DNA of 64,000 bases from Bog-473 sp963737745. Lineage in GTDB: Bacteria > Actinomycetota > Acidimicrobiia > Acidimicrobiales > RAAP-2. Of this stretch, positions 24,741-33,874 are shown piece by piece. Each line of letters opens with the position of its first letter. Position 1 is the stretch's first letter. The notes under the pieces were generated by a model that was not told the origin of the DNA, ran no database searches, and saw only the letters and a list, made by a program, of their open reading frames with translations. The position numbers were made by a program, and so were the translations under genes. The stretch covers positions 186,001-250,000 of the forward strand of contig CAVTTR010000005.1 of assembly GCA_963737745.1 (NCBI GenBank). The letters run 5' to 3'.

Positions 24741-26555
24741 ATGGCCGACTACATCACACACGACTACGACGTCATCGTCATTGGTGCCGGTGGCGCCGGG
24801 ATGCGCGCCGCCATTGAGTCCCACGAGCGCGGGCTGCGCACGGCGCTCGTCTGCAAGTCCCTTCTGGGCAAGGCGCACACGGTCATGGCCGAAGGGGGCT
24901 GTGCGGCCGCCATGGGCAACGTCTACTCCGAAGACAACTGGAAAGTCCACTTCCGCGACACGATGCGCGGCGGCAAAATGCTCAACAACTGGCGCATGGC
25001 CCAGCTCCACGCGCAAGAAGCGCCCGACCGCGTCTACGAGCTCGAACGCTGGGGTGCCCTCTTCGATCGCACGAAAGACGGCCGCATCCTTCAACGCGAC
25101 TTCGGTGGCCACCGCTACGCCCGCTTGGCCCACGTGGGCGACCGTACCGGACTCGAGATCATCCGCACCCTGCAGCAGAAGGCCGTGTCGGCCGGCATCG
25201 ACGTCTTCATGGAGTGCAAGATCCTCAAGCTCCTGCCCGACAGCGAAGGCCGGATTTCGGGCGCCGTGGGCTACATGCGCCCGACCGGCGAGATGGTGGT
25301 CTTCACCGCCAAGTCCGTCGTCTTGGCCACGGGGTCGATCGGCAAATCGTGGACGTACACCTCGAACTCGTGGGAATCGGTGGGCGACGGCCACGCCATG
25401 GCCATCTGGGCCGGCGCCGATGTCATCGACATGGAGTGTGTGCAGTTCCACCCGACGGGCATGGTGTGGCCGCTCAGCGTGCGGGGCATTTTGGTGACCG
25501 AAGGCGTGCGCGGCGACGGCGGTGTGTTGCGCAACTCCGAAGGCAAGCGCTTCATGTTCGATTACATCGCCGACATGTTCAAAGCGGAGACCGCCAAGAC
25601 CGAGGAGGAGGCCGACCGCTGGTACGAGGATCACACCAACAATGGCCGCACCCCTGACCTCCTGCCCCGCGACGAGGTGGCGCGCGCCATCAACTCTGAG
25701 GTCAAGGCGGGCCGTGGCACCCCTCACGGCGGCGTCTACCTCGATATCGCCTCCCGCCGTTCCGCCGAGTACATCCGGCGTCGTCTTCCGTCCATGTACC
25801 ACCAGTTCATGGAATTGGCGGGCGTCGACATCACGGCCACGCCGATGGAGGTCGGCCCGACCTGTCACTACATGATGGGCGGCGTGCGCGTCGACGCCGA
25901 GACCGAAGCAGCGACGGTTCCCGGCCTCTTCGCCGCTGGGGAGGTGGCCGGCGGCATGCACGGCGCCAACCGGCTCGGTGGCAACTCGCTGTCTGACTTG
26001 CTCGTGTTCGGGCGCCGGGCCGGGATCGGCGCGTCGGACTTCGCCGAGGGCCGGACGGGTACCCCGACCGTCGACGCGGCGGAGGTCCAGTCGGTGATCG
26101 ACGAGGCTTTGGCCCCGTTCAGCCGGGAAGGCGGCGGCAATCCCTACGACGTCCAGCACGAGTTGCAGCAGACCATGCAGTCACTGGTAGGCATCATCCG
26201 CACCGGTCCCGAACTCGTAGAGGCACTCGACAAACTCGAGGAGTTCAAGGAGCGGACGTCAAAGCTGACCGTCAAAGGTGGCATGGCCTACAACCCGGGC
26301 TGGAACCTGGCCACCGACCTCCCGTCCATGGTGACCACCTCGATCGCGGTGGCACAAGGCGCGCTCAACCGCGAGGAGTCCCGCGGTGGCCATACGAGGG
26401 AGGACTTCCCGCTGCCCGACCCCGAACTGGGCAAGGTCAACTTCGTGCAACGCCAGACCGATGCGCACGGCTACCTGGCTCCCATATCCATCGATCCCGA
26501 GCCGCTGCCTGAAATGCCGGCAGAGTTGCGGGCACTGCTCGAGGAGGCACACTGA
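24741..26555 (+). CDS. sdhA: Succinate dehydrogenase flavoprotein subunit
   Basis: 604 residues. The FAD Rossmann motif is at the N-terminus (DVIVIGAGGAGMRAAIESHE). The His that binds FAD covalently lies in LGKAHTVMAEGGCAAAMG. Catalytic-site motifs include QFHPTGMVWP, GPTCHYMMGGVRVD and the FAD-closing GEVAGGMHGANRLGGNSLSD. It oxidises succinate to fumarate in the cytosol and passes electrons to SdhB. It lies 10 bases after sdhC, with AAAGGACC as ribosome site, and overlaps sdhB by one base (TGATG). The type matches Sdh1-like or fumarate-reductase-like flavoproteins, so reverse activity cannot be excluded. Confidence 0.96.
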   Translation: MADYITHDYDVIVIGAGGAGMRAAIESHERGLRTALVCKSLLGKAHTVMAEGGCAAAMGNVYSEDNWKVHFRDTMRGGKMLNNWRMAQLHAQEAPDRVYELERWGALFDRTKDGRILQRDFGGHRYARLAHVGDRTGLEIIRTLQQKAVSAGIDVFMECKILKLLPDSEGRISGAVGYMRPTGEMVVFTAKSVVLATGSIGKSWTYTSNSWESVGDGHAMAIWAGADVIDMECVQFHPTGMVWPLSVRGILVTEGVRGDGGVLRNSEGKRFMFDYIADMFKAETAKTEEEADRWYEDHTNNGRTPDLLPRDEVARAINSEVKAGRGTPHGGVYLDIASRRSAEYIRRRLPSMYHQFMELAGVDITATPMEVGPTCHYMMGGVRVDAETEAATVPGLFAAGEVAGGMHGANRLGGNSLSDLLVFGRRAGIGASDFAEGRTGTPTVDAAEVQSVIDEALAPFSREGGGNPYDVQHELQQTMQSLVGIIRTGPELVEALDKLEEFKERTSKLTVKGGMAYNPGWNLATDLPSMVTTSIAVAQGALNREESRGGHTREDFPLPDPELGKVNFVQRQTDAHGYLAPISIDPEPLPEMPAELRALLEEAH

Positions 26556-27346
26556 TGCCAGAGAACGAAGTTGCGGGCGAATTCACCATGCGGCTGTGGC
26601 GCGGTGACCCCTCGGGCGGAGAGTTCACCGATTATGTGGTACCCGCCGTCGAAGGCGAGGTCGTCCTCGACGTTATCCACCGCATTCAGGCCGGTCCCGC
26701 GCCCGATCTGGCCTGCCGCTGGAACTGCAAGGCTGGCAAGTGCGGTTCGTGCTCGGCGGAGATCAACGGGCTGCCCCGGCTGATGTGCATGACGCGTATG
26801 GACACTCTCCCCGAAGGCGAGCCCGTCACGGTGGCGCCGATGAAGACGTTTCCCATCATCCGCGACCTGGTGACCGACGTCAGCTTCAACTACGAGGTGG
26901 CAAAGACGATCCCCGCCTTCAAACCGGGCCCCGAGCCTGAGGGTGGCTACCGCATGGCACAGATCGACGTGGAGAGGGGTCAGGAGTTTCGCAAGTGCAT
27001 CGAGTGCTTCATGTGCCAGGACGTCTGCCACGTCATCCGCGACCACGAAGAGAACAAGCCCAAGTACGCCGGGCCTCGTTTCTTCATCCGCTTCGCCGAA
27101 CTCGAGATGCACCCGCTCGACACCAATGACCGTCGCGAGTTGGCGCGTTCGGGTGCCGGACTGGGCTTGTGCAACATCACCAAGTGCTGCACCGAGGTCT
27201 GCCCCGAGCACATCAAGATCACGGACAACGCCATCATCCCGATGAAAGAACGAGTGGTCGACGCGCACTACGACCCGGTGGCGTGGCTCGGCCGCAAAAT
27301 CTTGAAGCGCACCAAGAAGACCGCCGAAGAGGCGTCCGCCGGCTGA
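26555..27346 (+). CDS. sdhB: Succinate dehydrogenase iron-sulfur subunit
   Basis: 263 residues. An N-terminal ferredoxin domain carries the 2Fe-2S ligands in CRWNCKAGKCGSCSAEINGL and the following MCM. The C-terminal domain has two further cysteine sets, KCIECFMCQDVCH and CNITKCCTEVCP, for the 4Fe-4S and 3Fe-4S (or second 4Fe-4S) clusters. It carries electrons from SdhA to the quinone site in the membrane subunit. The start codon overlaps the sdhA stop. The SCP2 gene follows after 27 bases and may be co-transcribed. Confidence 0.96.
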   Translation: MPENEVAGEFTMRLWRGDPSGGEFTDYVVPAVEGEVVLDVIHRIQAGPAPDLACRWNCKAGKCGSCSAEINGLPRLMCMTRMDTLPEGEPVTVAPMKTFPIIRDLVTDVSFNYEVAKTIPAFKPGPEPEGGYRMAQIDVERGQEFRKCIECFMCQDVCHVIRDHEENKPKYAGPRFFIRFAELEMHPLDTNDRRELARSGAGLGLCNITKCCTEVCPEHIKITDNAIIPMKERVVDAHYDPVAWLGRKILKRTKKTAEEASAG

Positions 27347-27373
27347 GCCGGAGGACGCCCTGACGGTACGTCG

Positions 27374-27850
27374 ATGCCCCCCTATCTCTCACCCGCCTGG
27401 GTCCAGGCGTTCAATGCCGCCCTGGAGGGACTCGATCTTTCGGCCGCCATCACCGCGGCGGGAGCCGGTTCCTTGACGGTGTCGCAGGGGAACTTCAGCG
27501 TGGCGCAGGTCGTGACTGATGCTCCGGACGTGGACGGGGCCACCGGCGGGTCGGAGGGTGGCAGCACCGATTCGGGAGGCGTGATTGTCCGCACCGTCCT
27601 CGCTGTACGCGATGGCCACATCACCCTTACCTCGGACCCGGATGCGTCCTTACCCTCGAACGTCACCATCGTCCTGCCCTATGCCGATGCTCTCTCCATT
27701 GCCCGCGGCGAGCTCGACCCGGCCGACGCGCTGGCGGCGGGTCGCGTCCGCGTCCGCGGTGAGCTGGCCGTCCTCGTGGCGGGCCAAGCGGTCCTCAACG
27801 CCGCGTCCGCCGCCCTCGGCCGGTCCCTGACCGACTTGACCGAGGCCTGA
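27374..27850 (+). CDS. SCP2 sterol-carrier-like domain protein
   Basis: 158 residues forming a single SCP2-like domain. The predicted beta strands (VIVRTVLAVRDGHITLTSDP) are followed by the conserved C-terminal block DALSIARGELDPADALAAG and VRVRGELAVLVAGQAVL, where members bind lipids or acyl chains in a hydrophobic tunnel. A Gly/Ser-rich insertion (residues 55-68) interrupts the first sheet. There is no membrane segment. It is the last gene of the sdh strand; a link to respiration is not established. Just after its stop, 'GACCTGACCAAGGCCTGA'-like sequence repeats the gene's final codons imperfectly. Confidence 0.75.
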   Translation: MPPYLSPAWVQAFNAALEGLDLSAAITAAGAGSLTVSQGNFSVAQVVTDAPDVDGATGGSEGGSTDSGGVIVRTVLAVRDGHITLTSDPDASLPSNVTIVLPYADALSIARGELDPADALAAGRVRVRGELAVLVAGQAVLNAASAALGRSLTDLTEA

Positions 27851-28151
27851 ACGACCTGACCAAGGCCTGACCGAGGCGAGCGACGGTGCCTGACGACGAC
27901 GGAGACGTCATTGCCTGCGCCGGTCAATCCCGTCGGCCACGCATCATTTTGGCGTGTGCCGAATAATCCTCGCTGGAGATACGCGTCGCCAAGCTGATTC
28001 ATGTGGTCACGGTGTTCTGTCCCTCCCGGCCGAAAGGAGTGACCACGGGGTGCACACATCGGCGAAAGCTCGCGTTGAGCGGTCAATCCGGCACAGCACT
28101 ATCGTGGCGGGTACCGGCTCGTAACGAGCGGGCCGCAGTAGGGAGGACGAC
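27851..28151. other. 300-base non-coding stretch
   Basis: No convincing gene is seen. The first ~40 bases are a degenerate repeat of the end of the SCP2 gene. The last bases carry the ribosome site (GGGAGGA) of the small gene at 28152. No clear terminator, riboswitch or RNA gene was found. Confidence 0.6.
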
Positions 28152-28364
28152 GTGCATCAGCCGATCAGCGACCACTTCCTGTCCAGGTACCGCAGCCTGC
28201 TCGACGCCGAAGATGAGGCGTTCGACGAACTCGAGCACGCATGCGAAGAGGGCAATCGCGTGCAGTTCGACAAAGACATGGTTGATTGGCAATCGGCACT
28301 GGAGCACAAGCTGGCCTTCCTGCAGGGCGCGGGGATCGAAGTACGACTGCCCATTTCGTCTTGA
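28152..28364 (+). CDS. Small acidic helical protein of unknown function
   Basis: 70 residues from a GTG at 28152, with GGGAGGA at a good distance, which supports real translation. The sequence is almost entirely helical and acidic (DAEDEAFDELEHACEEGNRV) with one Cys and no membrane segment. No family is recognised. It precedes the orphan ABC permease by 132 bases on the same strand, but separate transcription is likely. Confidence 0.55.
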   Translation: MHQPISDHFLSRYRSLLDAEDEAFDELEHACEEGNRVQFDKDMVDWQSALEHKLAFLQGAGIEVRLPISS

Positions 28365-28496
28365 GCCTGGTGTAGCTGGAGGGCGCGCCTCTCCGCAGCC
28401 AGTCGTACGTCTGGATCCTTGGTGCTACCACGCACCTGTCTGACGTACTGCCTTCCTTGGAGGTCGACGATCGAGGGATAACACTGGGCAGCGGAG

Positions 28497-30911
28497 GTGA
28501 CCTTGGGCGCTGTCTGGCTGGTATTCCGCGCTGAGTTGCGCCGTCGGTGGCGATCCTGGCTGATCCTGGTCGTGCTCGTCGGCGTTGTGGGAGGGCTGGC
28601 CCTGGCCGCCATGGCGGCCGGGCGCCGTACGTCCTCGGCTTTCCCGCGCTTCGTCGCTTCCCACGGTTATGACGTCTATATCTTCAATGACAAGCCCGTG
28701 CCGGGGCTGGCCCGACTCCCCGGTGTGGCCGCGGTCACCAGCATTGTCATTCCCGGGTACGGACAGCCGACGTGCGCCTGCACCCACGCCATCAACTCCT
28801 CTGACTTCTACGTCAACGAGCTCACGACGACACAATTCGGCCGCGCGGTGAAGTTGGTCGCTGGTCGCATGCCCAGCCCGTCGGCGCCGGACGAGGTCCT
28901 GGCCTCTTTCACCCTCCAGCACGATTACGGGATACAGATCGGCTCATCCCTCCGCGTCCCGTTCTACGCACCGTCGCAACGAGCGGCGCTCAACAGCAAC
29001 GGAGCAGTCGCACCTACCGGGCCGACTCTGACGTTGCACGTCGTGGGCATAGAAGCAGCCGAGTTCGAATTTCCTTCGGGCACGGGACCCGAATACGACT
29101 TGTTCACGACGCCGGCATTTGCCCGCTCCGTGAACCACCGGACACTACAAGCCTCGGTGTACCTGGTCCGGCTCCGCCACGGGACGGTCGATCTGCCTCG
29201 ATTCGCGGCCGCAATCAATCTCCTCCACGTCACGTACGTTTCGGACCAGGACGCATCCGCTCAGGCCGTGGCGGCGTCGATCCACCCCCAGGCCGTGGGC
29301 TGGTGGATACTCGCCGCCTTTGCCGCACTGGCAGGCCTGGCGGTCGTCGGACAGGGACTCGGCCGCCAGAGCATCGTCGAGAGCGAGGAGTATCCAAAAC
29401 TCGTTGCCTTGGGTCTGCCGCGCCGCCAGCTCATCTTGTTGGGTATGACACGAAATATCATGCTGGCGCTCGGAGGAGCGGCCGGCGCGGTGATGGTCGC
29501 TTTCGCCCTTTCCCCGCTTGCTCCCGTGGGCGAGGCACGCCTGGCCGAACCCTCGCCCGGTTTGGCCTTCGACCCCCTGGTCCTCTTCCTGGGCGCGCTG
29601 GCCACCGTGGTTGTGGTCGTGGCTCTGGGTTTGTGGCCCTCCATTCGCGCCTCGCGTGTTCGAGCCGGCAGTAGCCCCTACGGCCAATTCCGGCGGTCGT
29701 CGATTGTGGCTCATCTGTCCGCCACCGGCGCTCCTCCGAGCGCAGTGATCGGTATTCGTCACGCTCTCGAGCGGGGACGGGGTGCCGCTTCGGTCCCGGT
29801 GGAAACTGCACTTTTCGGTACCGTCATCGCCGTCATTGCCCTCTGTGCCACCGCCGTCTTCGGCGCCAGCCTGTCGCACCTGACGGCCACGCCCGCGCTT
29901 TACGGTCAGGACTACCAGATCACCTTTTCAGCCAATCAGGGCAATCCGACCAAAGCACTGGCCGCAGTAGAACGCGATCATGCCGTCAGCGGCATCATGG
30001 TCGGCACACGGGATGAGGTGTCGATCAACGGCAGAAGCGTCCTGACGGTGGCCGGCCGGGCCATACGCGGCCCACTACTCATTTCAACTGTCGCTGGTCG
30101 GGTGCCATCTGGTGAAGGTGAAATCACTCTGGGCAATACCACGCTCCATCAAGTGGGCGCCCGCGTGGGTTCGAAGGTACGTGTGACCTTGCAGTCGCCA
30201 ACGGGAGGCACGACCACCGCTTCGTTTCGCGTTGTAGGGACGGCGTCGTTTCCGAGCGACTTCGGCCTGGGGGGTCTGGGCACGGGGGCCGCCATGACCT
30301 TCGCCGGCTACCTGCACGCGCTCTGCCCCCCAGGGCCGGCGCAGACGTCGTGTTTGAGCGTCTACCGCGCCAACGAGCAGTTGGTCGTTGTCGTGAACAC
30401 GGTTTCTGGCGCTGCTGGACGGGCCGACACGGCCCACTACCTCCACTCCTACCCCGGAGTCGCCCAGCGGCCCGATACCCCGATCTCGCTCATCAACTTC
30501 GGGGAGGCGGTGAACTTCCCCCTCATCCTCGGCTTCGTGCTGGCGCTCTTCGGCGCAGCCACGCTCCTGCACCTCCTTGTGGTCAGCGTGGCTCGACGTC
30601 GGCGCGAGATCGGGCTCTTGAAGGCGCTGGGGTTCGTCAAGGGCCAAGTGGGCGCCACGGTGTGCTGGCAGGCCAGCACGGTTGCCTTGGTGGGAATCAT
30701 CGTCGGAATCCCATTGGGTGTTGCTCTCGGTCAGGCAGTGTGGCGAGCCTTTGCCACCAACCTGGGAGCTGTGCCTGTGTCCATCGTGCCGGTCGAGGTG
30801 ATGGTCGCGCTGGGGGCGGGCGTGCTCGTCGTCGCTAATCTGCTGGCCCTGGCACCGGCGGTTGTGGCGGCTCGGTCGAAGAGCACGGCGCAGCTCCTAC
30901 GTGTCCTGTAG
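28497..30911 (+). CDS. FtsX/MacB-type ABC transporter permease
   Basis: 804 residues. An N-terminal membrane segment (WLILVVLVGVVGGLALAAMA) is followed by an extracellular MacB-like domain and three membrane spans (residues ~260-385). A second extracellular domain and three C-terminal spans follow, with the FtsX signature (VSVARRRREIGLLKALGFVK; MVALGAGVLVVANLLALAPA). The arrangement is the two-FtsX-domain type used in lipoprotein or peptide export and in antimicrobial sensing. GTG at 28497 with an overlapping GGAGG. No ATP-binding subunit is encoded within 15 kb, so it must use one from elsewhere or be non-transporting. Confidence 0.88.
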   Translation: MTLGAVWLVFRAELRRRWRSWLILVVLVGVVGGLALAAMAAGRRTSSAFPRFVASHGYDVYIFNDKPVPGLARLPGVAAVTSIVIPGYGQPTCACTHAINSSDFYVNELTTTQFGRAVKLVAGRMPSPSAPDEVLASFTLQHDYGIQIGSSLRVPFYAPSQRAALNSNGAVAPTGPTLTLHVVGIEAAEFEFPSGTGPEYDLFTTPAFARSVNHRTLQASVYLVRLRHGTVDLPRFAAAINLLHVTYVSDQDASAQAVAASIHPQAVGWWILAAFAALAGLAVVGQGLGRQSIVESEEYPKLVALGLPRRQLILLGMTRNIMLALGGAAGAVMVAFALSPLAPVGEARLAEPSPGLAFDPLVLFLGALATVVVVVALGLWPSIRASRVRAGSSPYGQFRRSSIVAHLSATGAPPSAVIGIRHALERGRGAASVPVETALFGTVIAVIALCATAVFGASLSHLTATPALYGQDYQITFSANQGNPTKALAAVERDHAVSGIMVGTRDEVSINGRSVLTVAGRAIRGPLLISTVAGRVPSGEGEITLGNTTLHQVGARVGSKVRVTLQSPTGGTTTASFRVVGTASFPSDFGLGGLGTGAAMTFAGYLHALCPPGPAQTSCLSVYRANEQLVVVVNTVSGAAGRADTAHYLHSYPGVAQRPDTPISLINFGEAVNFPLILGFVLALFGAATLLHLLVVSVARRRREIGLLKALGFVKGQVGATVCWQASTVALVGIIVGIPLGVALGQAVWRAFATNLGAVPVSIVPVEVMVALGAGVLVVANLLALAPAVVAARSKSTAQLLRVL

Positions 30912-31015
30912 TGGTGAAGGACTGAGATCGTGATCGGGGTGGCGGTCCCCGCCGGTCGGCTTCCAGTTTCGGGCTGACCCCATGCCCTAGGGGCGGCTCC
31001 ATGGCCACGCACTCC

Positions 31016-31369
31016 TCAGCGCAAGCTATTGGCGCAGTCGAAACATGTCCGTCCCGCAGGCAGAGCGGCCAGACGTTCGGACGAGATCTGGGAATGACAT
31101 CGTTCGCAGACCGCGTAGCTCCCTGCCGCAAGGCGGGCCAACGCTGCATCGAGTTCCTCCACGTTCGACCGGGCTCCAGCCAGCAGTGCGGACACCTGCG
31201 CCCTCTCGTACGCAATCGTTGATCCCTCGGGGTCGTGCTCGTCATCGAGGTTGGCATTGGCCGCGGCGGCAACGATTGCGTCGAGATCCGCCTGCATGGC
31301 CCGGATTCGAGCCAGAGCCGCCGCACGCTCCGCGTTGAGCACTTCACGAATGGTTGATTCGTCCATCAT
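31016..31369 (-). CDS. TraR/DksA-type zinc-finger protein
   Basis: 117 residues from the ATG at 31369, with GAGGA upstream; the adjacent ATG at 31366 is equally possible. An N-terminal coiled-coil hairpin (LNAERAAALARIRAMQADLD) is followed by a C4 zinc finger: CERCHSQISSERLAALPAGR, then TCFDCA. This is the fold of DksA and TraR, which reach into the RNA polymerase secondary channel, though members also have other roles. The acidic tip typical of DksA is not obvious. It is downstream of the ACT gene on the same strand. Confidence 0.85.
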   Translation of the reverse strand: MMDESTIREVLNAERAAALARIRAMQADLDAIVAAAANANLDDEHDPEGSTIAYERAQVSALLAGARSNVEELDAALARLAAGSYAVCERCHSQISSERLAALPAGRTCFDCANSLR

Positions 31370-31416
31370 TTGGTCCTCGAGCCGCCCGCCGGAGGGGCGG
31401 ACACCGTCAGCTTCGC

Positions 31417-32070
31417 TCAGTGGACGCGGTCGCGCCAAGCCAAGGCGTCGACGAAGCGCGACGTCACGACAACCAGCATCGAAATGGCGTGACGCTCGCG
31501 CCGACGAATTGGGGCGGGTCGACCACCGCAGACCGTGAGCTCGGTCTCGGGGATGGCCTCGACGAACACGCCCGAGTTGGTGGTGTCGTTGGACGGGTCG
31601 GCGCCGCTCTGCGAACCCTCGGCGAACGCGTTCAACCAGGCAATGTTCGGGGCATCACCATGCACCTCGGAAAAGGTCTGCAGACCCAGATCGGCCACAG
31701 CAAGCCAGGTGAGGTCGAAGAGGGACATGAGCTGGCTCGAAAGCGTGTTCATGGCGGCCGTCGCCGTCGCCGCCTGCAGGATGGCCGCCGCCGCGTTGAG
31801 AATGGTGTCTTCGCGGTCTTGCGCCACGGTGTTCAGCTCGCGCACGTCTTCCACGCCAGCCCCGGGGATGTTGCGGATGCCCTTGCACACGGCATCGACG
31901 GCACCGGGATCATCGGGCAGCTCGACCACCAATTCATCGATGGCCACACCCGCTTCGCGCTCGAGCACCTCGAGACCGATGACGTTTCCCTTCACGGCTC
32001 CGATCTCGGCCGCGACGGCTCCGAGAACTCCGGGGGCATCAGGCAGCCAGATCCGCATGCGAGTCAGCAT
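31417..32070 (-). CDS. ACT-domain protein
   Basis: 217 residues. Residues 1-75 form an ACT domain (RIWLPDAPGVLGAVAAEIGA; VKGNVIGLEVLEREAGVAID), the ligand-binding regulatory fold of amino-acid enzymes and sensors. The rest is a helical domain without a known enzyme motif (NTVAQDREDTILNAAAAILQ). The last 40 residues are less conserved-looking and Arg-rich. It lies between the transglutaminase gene and the DksA-like gene on the same strand. Ligand unknown. Confidence 0.75.
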   Translation of the reverse strand: MLTRMRIWLPDAPGVLGAVAAEIGAVKGNVIGLEVLEREAGVAIDELVVELPDDPGAVDAVCKGIRNIPGAGVEDVRELNTVAQDREDTILNAAAAILQAATATAAMNTLSSQLMSLFDLTWLAVADLGLQTFSEVHGDAPNIAWLNAFAEGSQSGADPSNDTTNSGVFVEAIPETELTVCGGRPAPIRRRERHAISMLVVVTSRFVDALAWRDRVH

Positions 32071-32090
32071 GGCGAGGACGTTCGCATGAC

Positions 32091-32933
32091 TTAATTGGTG
32101 CGCATGATGCGGACCCCGACGTGCATGGTGTGTTCCGCGTTACCGGCGTAGATACCCTTTACCGGCGGCACGTCGGAGTAGTCGCGCCCGCGTCCGATGG
32201 CGACGTGGCGCTCCCCGACCGCACAGTCGTTCGTCGGGTCGTAGCCCCACCACGATCCCGTCCAGACCTCGACCCAGGCGTGACTCTCGCCGACGATCTC
32301 CTCGCCGATCGTGGCGTCGGCCTCGGGATGAAAGTAACCCGACACATAGCGCGCCGGGAGGCCCACCGATTTGGTCATGGCCAGGGCGAGATGAGCGAAG
32401 TCCTGGCACACGCCGGCACCGTCGACGAAGGCCTCATTGGCCGAGGTGTGGACGCTGGTGACGCCACGTACGTAGCGCAGCGCCTCATGCGTTCGCTCCA
32501 TGATGTTCTGCGCCGTTTTCAACGGCCGCTCGGATCGCAAGCTGGATGCGAGCTCGGCCAGCTCGGGTCCCGGGGCGGTGAAGAGCTTGTGCGAGAGAAA
32601 GTCCGCCATGGTGAGTGAGGCCACCTCAACCTCTTCCCACGATGCGTCCTCGGGCGCTTCGGGTCGTTGCGTGTCGATGAGCGCCGTCCCGATGATGGAC
32701 AGCATCTCGTGACCCCGGTCGACGTTGAAGGCCACCACCTGGGTCCCCCAATAATCGGTGTAGGAGTACTGGGGTGCCGGCGGCACCGTGGCGATCTTTG
32801 TCTCGAGTGCCGTCTGCCGGCGTTCGGTTCGCGGCGTGAGGCGGAGCTCGTTGTAGGAGGCTCGCGCCGGCGCGTTGTAGTCGAAGCGGGTTTCGTGGCT
32901 GACGTGGAGGCGCCAGCCGTCGGCTCGGGTCAT
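32091..32933 (-). CDS. Transglutaminase-fold cysteine peptidase
   Basis: 280 residues from the ATG at 32933, chosen because it overlaps the alpha-E stop as ATGA. The N-terminal domain is the bacterial transglutaminase-like beta domain (HETRFDYNAPARASYNELRL). The catalytic core has Cys in GAGVCQDFAHLALAMTKSVG, His in GESHAWVEVW and Asp in WWGYDPTND, giving the Cys-His-Asp triad. The protein is probably cytosolic. With the two upstream genes it forms a known operon type, predicted to make and cleave peptide-like amide bonds. Confidence 0.9.
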   Translation of the reverse strand: MTRADGWRLHVSHETRFDYNAPARASYNELRLTPRTERRQTALETKIATVPPAPQYSYTDYWGTQVVAFNVDRGHEMLSIIGTALIDTQRPEAPEDASWEEVEVASLTMADFLSHKLFTAPGPELAELASSLRSERPLKTAQNIMERTHEALRYVRGVTSVHTSANEAFVDGAGVCQDFAHLALAMTKSVGLPARYVSGYFHPEADATIGEEIVGESHAWVEVWTGSWWGYDPTNDCAVGERHVAIGRGRDYSDVPPVKGIYAGNAEHTMHVGVRIMRTN

Positions 32934-33874
32934 CCGCCGCCACCCCCGCGCCGCCATTGTGTCGGCAGATCCTGGGCGAAATAGCGACTGGTCACCGCGT
33001 CGCAGACCGACGAGATGGAACCCTGGAGGCGCTCGAGCCGGGTCCCGAGGCCACGAGACAGGGAAGCAGGAGCGGAGTACTCAAGCTCGGCCCGGGCCAG
33101 GCCGACCAGGCCCCGGGCGTCCTCCCACGTGCCGTGGCGGCCCGAGTTGATCTTGTCCAGGCATTCCTCGGCCAGGGTCAGCGAGGCATAGGCCGAGCGC
33201 GGAAAGAGACGGTCCCGCAACAAGAAGTCCAGCACGCGCCCCGGCTCCACCACGCCCTGGGACAGCCGCAGGTACGGCTCGTACCCACCGCACGACCGCA
33301 ACAACATGACCAATCCGCTGTCGAACACCTCGTCGAACTCGACCGTGGCCAGCTGGCGCGCCACCACGTCGGTCGTCTCGAGGCAGCGACCGAGGGTGAA
33401 GAACAACCACGTCTGGTCCCGGCTCATCATGGTGTCGGCCAGGCCGGTGATCCCCGCCACCTGGCTCTTGACGAAGGAGAGATAGGGGGCCGGTCCGGCC
33501 CGGCGCGTGGCCTCCCACTGGAGGGGGAGGGCCGACCAGGTGGCGTTGATGTGCTCCCAGAACTCCACGGGCACCACGTGGCGGACGCCTCGCGTGTTCT
33601 CACGGGCAGCCGCCAAGGCTCCGGCAATGGAGGAGCGGCTCTTGGGATCCGTGGCCAGGCGCTCGGTTGCTTGCCACAGCGTCTCGTTCTCGTTGTCGGG
33701 CAGGCCCATCACCGCCAACAGGCGGCGGGCGGCGTGACCCCCTTCGGTGTCGCTCTGCTCCAGCGCCTGGAAAACGGACACGTCGAGAATGCGCGCCGTG
33801 CCCTCGGCCCGTTCGACGTAGCGCCCGACCCAGAAGATCGACTCGGCCACCCTGCTCAAGAGAGCCTGGGTCAC
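32930..33874 (-). CDS. Alpha-E domain protein
   Basis: 314 residues, wholly alpha-helical, from a GTG at 33874 that overlaps the upstream stop as GTGA. Family signatures are LLSRVAESIFWVGRYVERAE, SFVKSQVAGITGLADTMMSR and LGRCLETTDVVARQL. The alpha-E family is found almost only beside circularly permuted ATP-grasp and transglutaminase genes. No catalytic mechanism is established; it may be a partner in amide-bond formation. A Gly run ends the protein. Confidence 0.9.
   Translation of the reverse strand: MTQALLSRVAESIFWVGRYVERAEGTARILDVSVFQALEQSDTEGGHAARRLLAVMGLPDNENETLWQATERLATDPKSRSSIAGALAAARENTRGVRHVVPVEFWEHINATWSALPLQWEATRRAGPAPYLSFVKSQVAGITGLADTMMSRDQTWLFFTLGRCLETTDVVARQLATVEFDEVFDSGLVMLLRSCGGYEPYLRLSQGVVEPGRVLDFLLRDRLFPRSAYASLTLAEECLDKINSGRHGTWEDARGLVGLARAELEYSAPASLSRGLGTRLERLQGSISSVCDAVTSRYFAQDLPTQWRRGGGGG

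Noticed and set aside
24705..26159. Long open frame opposite sdhA
   Set aside because: Antisense to an intact, strongly conserved gene; no recognisable motifs or ribosome site.
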